Source: Uranotaenia lowii (taxonomy: Eukaryota; Arthropoda; Insecta; Diptera; Culicidae). From it: DNA of 64,000 nucleotides. The DNA lies in contig NC_073692.1 of NCBI RefSeq assembly GCF_029784155.1, forward strand, positions 326,821,920 through 326,885,919, in the 5' to 3' direction. The notes beneath the pieces were generated by a model, which saw only the letters and a list, made by a program, of their open reading frames with translations, made no database searches and was not told the origin of the DNA. A program made the translations under genes and the position numbers. Shown in pieces: positions 56,591 to 64,000 of the stretch (position 1 is its first letter; each line of letters opens with the position of its first letter).

Positions 56591-58683
56591 TAATAGGGTG
56601 GCTGGCCTCTATCAATAAATTGCCTTTTTGGCATGTATGGAACTAGTTTATATTAATTAATGTTGATGTCCCAAACCGTAGAAAGAACACAGAACAAATT
56701 ATCTTCCCCTTGCTTCATACAGGTTTTTTTTTCTCAACTAAAGAATTAATCAATTTATTTAAATGAATGACAATCAAGAGATTTGAGATTGAAAATAAGG
56801 GATCAAAAATGTCTGCTTAAACCAGAGAAAATAAACTAAAATCTAAATCAGAAGAACATATTATAAATAAATGAAAACGAAAATTCAAATTCAGAATTAC
56901 ATTTATATTGATAAATTCTGGATAAGAAATCCCACCAAAATAAATTTGTTTTACACGAAGAAACCATCAGTAAGAACTAACGATTCAGATGACTAATTAA
57001 TTTCAATTTAAAAGGTTTGAACCGAAAATTTTGTACAAAAATGTATTGATTTTGATAAAAATTTTAACTTTTCTATATTTATTTTTAATAAGTTGTAGAA
57101 AAAATATCTGACAACACTGTAGAATATTTACAAAACCACTGTTATCTGTTACAGTTTATATTGAAGACAGGATTAATTTTTTTGTTGAGATGAAAAAGCT
57201 GCATTTGAATCATTTAATATTTTATTGTTTCTACCTTGTCAAAGCCATACAAAAGATTTTCTTATTCTTTAGGTTATTCTTAAAGATTTTTTTTAGGTTC
57301 TAGGAATACTACTAGGTTTTTCTGGGTGGCAAATAATTCTGAAAAATGAAAAAAAAAAACAATCTCGAGTGTTTATTTATTCACAATTCCTTCTTGCCGA
57401 TCTGAGTTGAGCGAACTGTTGGATTTCTAGAAAAAGTTTTGCTGCTGGAAAGATTAATTGCGTTTTATATTCGAAAATAAAATTAAACAAGGACATAAAG
57501 GTATGTTAAGTGGCTCATAAAGTTTGTCATGCATTTTGTGACATCTCTTGATGATCTATGTGAATAAATAATAAGCTTAAAATATTCATTAAAAAAGAAA
57601 CTTGCTTTGCTTTGCAAGAAATTTACAAATTTAAACATTTATGCACCTCCCTTAACTTTTTTTTGTTTGTTTTTACTGCCACAAATACCAATAAAAATTT
57701 TGGAAGCGGTTCATTTAGTCCTGAACTAGCGCAACATGTTTTAATTCGTATGGACTTTTGTATTAGATAACCAAATGTTTTATTCAAAAACTGAGATGTT
57801 CTGAAAGTTTTTAAAAATATATCTTTTTTTTAAATTTCGCTTGACTGTTGCAGTACATTTTATGTGAATAAACCTGAAACCTAACTTTTACCCCAGAAAA
57901 GATTTCCAATGTTAAGCAATTTTTTTTTCAAGTATCTTTTTTTAGTTTTAGTGTTTTTTATTGCTGAGCTGTTTAACCATAGGATGAAAATAAAAAATAG
58001 CAAAAACTGATTTGCATATACAATTAATTCGTTGACTTTTTAAGCATTGAAAAACATATTTCTTGAAATTTATGAAAGCTCTTGCCAGCAAAACCTGTTA
58101 TTTTCGAATAATTTTCATTTAATTCAGATTTTTTTTAAAGGTTACAACTTTTCCAATGAAATTCTTATCTTTCATCATGTTTGCAAAAAAATGAAGCTTA
58201 AGAATTGGCAAAATCAATAATTAAAGATAAATATCATTCCAATCTTATTTGATTTTTTTTACAAATTTCCAAACAAAATTTTAACACGTTGCGCTTATTC
58301 CGGAATTAACCAAAATATCAAAAATTTTGCACTGATGCTGGCTGATTCAAAAAAACATCGAAAAAATATATGGGAGCAAAAATTCATTTTTGTAGCGGTT
58401 TGTAGTGATAATATTGCCACATCTTCTCAAAACTCAGAGCTACATTCTCTCTTCAAAACACACTAAATTTGTAATTGCAGTAAAAGAAGCTAACTTTTTT
58501 CTGTGATTTGTCTAGCTAGTTTTCCAGGAAAATTTCCTACAATATGAATTGCTGGAACCTATCTGTAAGCCCAATTGCTGACAAACCTGCAATGAAAACA
58601 TGCTTGTCCGGAAACCTACTAACAATTGTTCGATTCGAATAAAAGAGGAGTTTTCAGGCGTTATCATTTAAATTTTCTAAATT
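56591..58683. other. AT-rich, nothing recognised except a possible transposon end at 56,591
   Basis: taatagggtggctggcctct at 56,591 partly matches the inverse of 62,201-62,220 (tacaatagggtggccctttg on the minus strand), so the two could be ends of one element more than 5 kb apart. Otherwise no coding or repeat structure is seen. Confidence 0.3.
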
Positions 58684-58685
58684 TA

Positions 58686-59657
58686 GGGGAGATAAGGGCA
58701 TAATGGCCACCTTAAGAAAGACGCTAATTTGACCATAGAAAACGGCAATTATTTGTGAATTACTTCATTGTTTCGTGTTCAGATACTAAAGCAGTCTGTT
58801 TTCTAACAGGCTGAATCTTGAAAAAGTGGATGAAAACGTTTAAAAATGTATTTTAAAAATGTTTTCCAAAAGCTTAAAATCAGTAACTATAGGTGCAAAA
58901 TGAGAACCTCCACAGTGGCAGTATAAGCACCATTCATCGAGGCATGAGGAGCATTTCCAGACGTGAAATCTAGCAGCGAATTCAACTCGATGAAGTCAAC
59001 TGAATAATAGAGCTTTAGCTTGACTTATTTCATCGGACGATTTGGCCTTTTGGAAAGGTGTCGGAGAGAGGACTCAGAGGACTAGAGTTTGATTCCTATT
59101 CGAGACGATTGTTTTTTCATTTACCATTCATGTTCGATGCATTTTGCATCAAAGGGTGAGTCGTAGATCCATCAATCAAAGCAATAACAAAATATTTTAT
59201 GTCTGTATTAGAATAACACCAATTCTCACACACTCATACAATATGTTTCTGGTACTTTGTTTGGTGGGTGATTCTACTAGCCGTATAACCCAAAGATCAG
59301 AATAATCGATCATGAATGGTAAATGACAAAAAAAATCACCTCGAGCAAGAATCGAACTCGAGTCTTTTGATTACCTTTCCGATGCCTAACCAATAGGATA
59401 AATCGTCAGATGTAAACTAGTCATACTGTTGCTCTATAATTCAGTTGACTTCATATAGTTGAATTCGCTGCTAGATTCTACTGCAGAAAATGCTCATCGT
59501 GCCCCGATTAATCGATCTCTTTACGCCCCGAGTCAACAATTATGTTACAAGAACTACAAAACTGTGACTCAAAAAAATTTATTTGAGAAAATTCGTACTT
59601 TCGTAGAAAAGAAGAGTGCTTACTATGCCCGGGTGCTCGTTATGCCCTTATCATTCG
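58686..59657. mobile_element. Fold-back MITE with tRNA-like sequence in both arms
   Basis: The ends ggggagataagggcataatg and (minus strand, from 59,657) cgaatgataagggcataacg are inverted repeats bordered by TA (58,684-58,685 and 59,658-59,659). Internally, 58,965-59,135 and about 59,300-59,485 are long inverted arms sharing tctagcagcgaattcaac, atgaagtcaactgaat, ttatagagc and tttaccattcatg. Each arm includes a B-box-like agttcgattc / agtttgattc (59,351-59,362 minus; 59,088-59,097 plus) and an A-box-like segment (attggttaggcatcgg minus; ttttggaaaggtgtcgg plus). The 59,459-59,662 open frame crosses the right end and is not a gene. Confidence 0.75.
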
Positions 59658-59659
59658 TA

Positions 59660-62220
59660 TAGATTTTTTTTTGTTTTTGTTAAATATAATATACTGTTTT
59701 TTTTAAGTAGATGTAAACTACATTAAACATGAGGAACCTGCAATGTTTTTCCTGGATCTACAGCAGTTGATGTTAAAAGTAGTTTTTCGATTGGAAATAA
59801 AGATTAATTAATCAACCACTTCAAATGAGATAGTTCAAAAAATATTATAATAAGTCGTGGTTTTTGAAAGGTTCCGTGAGACAAACTGCATGTACAACTT
59901 TTCCAGGCAAATTCTTTTTTCTAAAATTCTATAACTATATAAAAGAAAGTTTATGCTTTGTAATTTACAGATATTTAAATGATCAACTCACAGTTTAATG
60001 AATTTAGACGAAAGAAATAACAAGCTAATAAAACATCTATTTGCACTTATAGCTTATAACTGAAATAAACTTAGAGAATTAGTCTTATTCTAGAAAATTG
60101 TTTTATTGATGATTTAAAATATTTAATTTAGCTTGAAATCATTTTGCCAAAATTGTTTGGTGACATTTTTTGTTCAAAATCTAAGGAATTACAATTTTTT
60201 CTAAGAAATCTATATTTGTACTTCTTTATTTAAGAACGGAAAATGATGAAGTGATGAATAAAAATTGGTGAACATTTTAAAATATTTCACTCGTCTTTTC
60301 TATAAGTGACATATTTTCAAGGATGTCGATTTTATTTTTTTGAAACCACTTTTAAAAACACACCGTGATTCCTAGGGCTGCTCTTATTTCCCAACTACGT
60401 TGAAAGGTAGCTTCCACTCCCCAATCTTGATCCAATGAGTATTTTACTTTTTTTATGTTATAATATTGCCAAACTTTTATCAATAAAAACTATGCTCCTA
60501 CAGTGTTGCCATTTATATCTAATGAGATAAAAATTAAAATTTAACTGAAAATGCTAAAACTGATAACTTTCATACGACAAAGCTGAAGTTTAAAAAAAAT
60601 CTATGTCTATTATAATTTTATGAAATACAACAATGTTATGCCATATTATGAAGGCAGTTCACACATAAGAAAAACTTCATCAAATCTGTTTTGAGATCTT
60701 CGAATCTTTCTTAAGATGTTAATAAGATCTTAGATTCCAAGTTTCAATGATAAAAATCATATGAAAAAAATGATCAAGTTGACTGTTTCGTTAAGCAACT
60801 CAAATTTCAGAAGAACGCAGTCTTAATATGTTGGTTTTCTAAAAGCTTTTATTTGGATCGAGTTTGCAAGAATCAGAACCGTAAAATTTAAATCTAAGAA
60901 TATTATTTTTGAAAATTTGGTTTATTTTCATTGATGGCTGAAGTCAAATAATTTGATGAAGAGTGTATTGAAATATTTTGCTTCTTAAAATTGAGCATAG
61001 TAGAAGTATTCATTTAAGAAATTAAAGACTTCCTCAAAAACTTGTTCTTTGTCCTAATCAAATTATTATAAATTATTATAAATTCATGGGTTTTTTTTAA
61101 GTTCAAAGACTTCAATCACCGTTGAAAGTAGTTTTCTGTTTTATTACTAAAGCATTACTTATTCAAATCAAGCTTCAAATTTTAAAAATTTCAATATGTT
61201 TTTCAAGAGTTTTGATTAAATACGAAAACATTAGTGAGAGAGAACCGAGTACTGAATGATCAAACAGTAATCAAAATAAATTATTTTTTTTCATCAATTC
61301 ATGCATTTTTTGAGCAAAAAAAATTATTTAGAGCTCATTTATGATGAAGAAAAAATCAATAAGAGAGATATTATCGACAACGAACAATAATTTTTCATCA
61401 TTGGCAACGTGCAAGAATTTTCTTTTAATATATTTCCTTTCGAGTTATGGATCAATTGTTCTTCGAAATTATTGACGTTTTTCGGTGAGTTTTTTAATAA
61501 TAATAATAAACCAGATTTAACAATTGTCCAAACGTTTCCATATATTTTCATTCGGATTCAATATCTCCACAAAAAAAAAACCAACAGAGCGAAACCAGTC
61601 TGTTAAGCTACTAAACAACTAAACTATCATTTTTTTTTAAAGAAGACATTTGAAAGAGGCTGTTGTCTTTCCGTTTTGAATCAATCATTTATGCATTTCT
61701 TAAACTTTTAAGAACGAAGAGATTATTCTCACTCAAATCATTTTAACATTCTTGGAAACACTTTTAAACATTTTCGATTCATCTATTTTCAAAATTTTAA
61801 GTTTACGAGAAAGTTTTTCATTGAAAAAAAAATAAGCATAATGAATTAGAAAAGTTGAACATAATTAAGTTAAATTTTTGATTTCTCGTATATTCCCAAA
61901 ATGTAAATGTATTGAAAAATATATACAAAAAGGTCTATAACTTTTATTGCATAATCATAAACTTCTTACTGTCTTCTAAGAATTGTTCCTATGCTTGAAA
62001 TCCTCACTTCAATGAAGTTCTTAAACTTTTATAGTGTTGCCAGAATAAATTTTATTTTGTAATAAAATTTTTTACCTTTTTTAAATTTTCAACTTAATGG
62101 CGTTTGAGGGTAGCTTTACAAATGTGCAAGCTACATGAAATTTTGCACAGTAAGGTTTTATGGGAGCATTGCATTTTGGACTTTAAATACCTTCTTTTAA
62201 CAAAGGGCCACCCTATTGTA
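59660..62220. other. AT-rich, nothing recognised
   Basis: No gene or RNA. Short opposing open frames at 61,339-61,606 overlap and have no domain. A possible MITE end, gggccaccctattgta, lies at 62,205-62,220. Confidence 0.4.
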
Positions 62221-64000
62221 CACTAAGCATCCTATCTTGTGATGAAACTTCTCTTATTTTCAGTCTTCCGGAGTTTAAATTTCCATCTGGAACACTTCCA
62301 TCTGCAGACAGTGAAAAATGCAGTTCCTCACATTCTTCGTGGGTGTCCCAGACCGATTCCCGCTTGGCTGACCTTCAATATTCGGGATCGATATCAACTA
62401 GCTCAGATACACGCCCGAGTTATCTCGCGCAGCACAAGGAACCATAAATATTGTTGTGCGTTATTCGATCCCTGGTATTTATGCAAGGAATTGCTGTTTG
62501 TCTTTGAAGACTGACTGAGCTCCAGGAAGCAGGAAAATCTGTTTGTCATCCGATCTGTGTTTTTCTGTTTCGTTTTTCCCATTTCCAGCAAAGATTTCTG
62601 CACTGACGGTTCAAAAACGTTTGGTATGCTTTTCCACATGGGTAGCTCGAGAGAAAAAAAAAAGCGCGAATAAAAATTTCCCACACCACGGCTGTGTGAT
62701 ACTGACAGACAGTTCCTTTTTTTAACTGAATCAATGGAATCACTGAGATGTATGAAAAATTCTTTCATGTTTCGCGACCGATGTCTCAACGCGATTTTTC
62801 CAGCCAGGAGATTTATTGATTTTCGATTTGCCTTTTTGCAGCTCGTTTATCCTCCAGTATGGTGATTCGTTGCATTTGTTTGCTGTTTTATGTTCCTCAT
62901 CCTCGAGTCGGAAAGTGTGTCTCACAGCTGTTGTTTGGGCCTAGAATGTGGCAGGTCTATCGAGAGTTGACAACAGAAGAAAGGATGCTTCCTGGGGTAC
63001 GCCTCAGAAGTGAATAAGAAGTGTTTTTATTGGCATCGTTGGCGGTTTGTTAAAATTTCAAATGCAGCCGGTACCGGAACGTGATATTTTATTCCTTCCG
63101 GACGGATCTGCGTGGTTGCGTTGATTTTGATTTTGCCTTTTGATCGCAATGTTTCCAAGGTTCAGAGTCGTATTTAGAAGGGAACCATCTTGTAAGGTAT
63201 CTTTATCCAACCTGTCAAAAACCTCAACAACAAATAACAGATGATTTTTATATTTTAACTACTGTTGGAGTTGAAACAGTTTTATTTGAAATCGAGTTTA
63301 TGCTTCTAGTAATTAACTTTAAATAAAAATTACGATAAAGATTCCCAAACAAGATGGGTCTGATTGGTTCCGCAACACTTTATCGTTGCTCCGCTAGGAA
63401 ACTCTCCCATTCGCTGCCGGAAAGTTTAAATTGAGTACCGCTCCGGAATGACAAATAGTCCGGTCGGCGCTTTGCCACAGAATAAAATCTGTCCACCGTT
63501 ATCATCTCATCTGATATTCCTAATGTTGTCCACACGATTCTCGTGTTTGACATTAAGATTCCGTCAGCTTTGCGATAATTATGCACACCCTCTCTTTCTC
63601 GATTTTCTCAGGAATAGGAATAGGAAAGATTCTGTGGGTGAGCTGACGATGCTGGGGGATTTGAGGGGGTTGCTATTCTTTGCCCATAATTCACGGACCG
63701 AAATTCCGCCTCTGGGCATCCGCAAGATCTATCGTGGCGGCCAGGATTTATGGCCCTCCCCAAAACCGGACGGTAATCCATTATCGTGGTATGCAGATCG
63801 CGTACGCTCGCTTTTGGATGGACGCCTTAGATTGCTGCCCTTGTGCCGAATTTGTGGCCCAAGTTGTCGGAGCCAAAGATATAGGATTGAACTTCAGTCT
63901 TCTACATCGTAGATCTGCCCAAAAACCGAACTCCTCCCGTTCTTGGCTCCCGATTTTCGAAGACTAATTAATCTTCCCCTTGAATGGAGACTTGATTCGT
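62221..64000. other. Low-copy-looking, GC-richer end of window; no gene established
   Basis: Composition rises toward the right edge and several frames open on both strands (62,239-62,514 plus; 62,403-62,789 minus; 63,448-63,912 and 63,680-63,967 plus; 63,380-63,586 minus). The minus-strand frame 63,380-63,586 (68 codons, ending FKLSGSEWESFLAEQR) looks the most protein-like, but I cannot assign a family. It could be near an exon continuing beyond the window. Confidence 0.35.

Noticed and set aside
1..64000. CRISPR array, bacterial operon or prophage
   Set aside because: No regularly spaced identical repeats, and the element content is clearly that of an insect nuclear genome.
1..64000. Endogenous viral sequence
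   Set aside because: All reverse transcriptase and zinc-knuckle regions fit non-LTR retrotransposons; no viral polymerase or capsid motif was recognised.

Overview
This is an AT-rich eukaryotic window that is gene-poor and almost entirely built from transposable elements and their debris. The mix points to a mosquito (Culicidae), most likely a culicine: Jockey, I and RTE non-LTR retrotransposons, a DD37E mariner of the ITmD37E type (a family known from mosquitoes), tRNA-derived SINEs and many TA-flanked MITEs. That assignment is inference from element families; no species-diagnostic gene is visible. I could not support any host protein-coding gene. Most short open frames look like chance frames or pieces of transposons.

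Layout. 0.15-0.96 kb: a MITE (called MITE-A here) on the minus strand. 2.4-6.4 kb: C-tracts and unclassified repeat motifs. 6.7-6.95 kb: a nearly perfect hairpin. 7.87-8.63 kb: a TA-flanked MITE, followed by a tiny retrocopy with a 15-bp target duplication. 10.6-13.5 kb: a decayed RTE-clade element interrupted by an RNase H fragment of another retrotransposon. 16.1 kb: a tRNA-derived SINE. 16.73-21.24 kb: a complete Jockey-clade element with a 13-bp target duplication, an intact 885-residue ORF2 and a broken ORF1. 21.31-22.30 kb: a hAT-type non-autonomous element with an 8-bp duplication. 24.6-26.6 kb and 45.2-48.3 kb: two elements with poly-G/poly-C ends. 28.8-29.0 kb: a second SINE type. 29.3-31.3 kb: a repeat with a second MITE-A nested in it. 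31.3-32.3 kb: a degenerate tandem array of about 165-bp units ending in an inverted unit. 32.5-32.9 kb: a reverse transcriptase fragment. 32.98-39.58 kb: a third MITE-A, split by a 5.65-kb I-clade element (33.5-39.15 kb). 39.9-40.3 kb: a degenerate minisatellite that switches strand. 41.3-42.0 kb: a mariner transposase relic. 44.6-45.1 kb: two SINEs head to head. 48.9-50.5 kb: two TA MITEs inserted side by side in the centre of a third inverted-repeat element. 51.9-53.3 kb: mariner relics. 53.84-55.0 kb: the ITmD37E-type element. 58.69-59.66 kb: a foldback MITE with tRNA-like sequence in both arms. The remaining stretches, some GC-richer (27.6-28.7, 42.3-44.1, 55.4-56.0, 62.2-64.0 kb), may be low-copy intronic or intergenic DNA.

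The order of events can be read from nesting: MITE-A was present before the I element landed in it, and the central hairpin element at 49-50 kb before its two passengers. I found no convincing new biochemical system. The most interesting structures are the 120-bp-arm hairpin, the tRNA-bearing foldback elements, the stacked MITEs, the 165-bp array and the poly-G/poly-C bounded elements.
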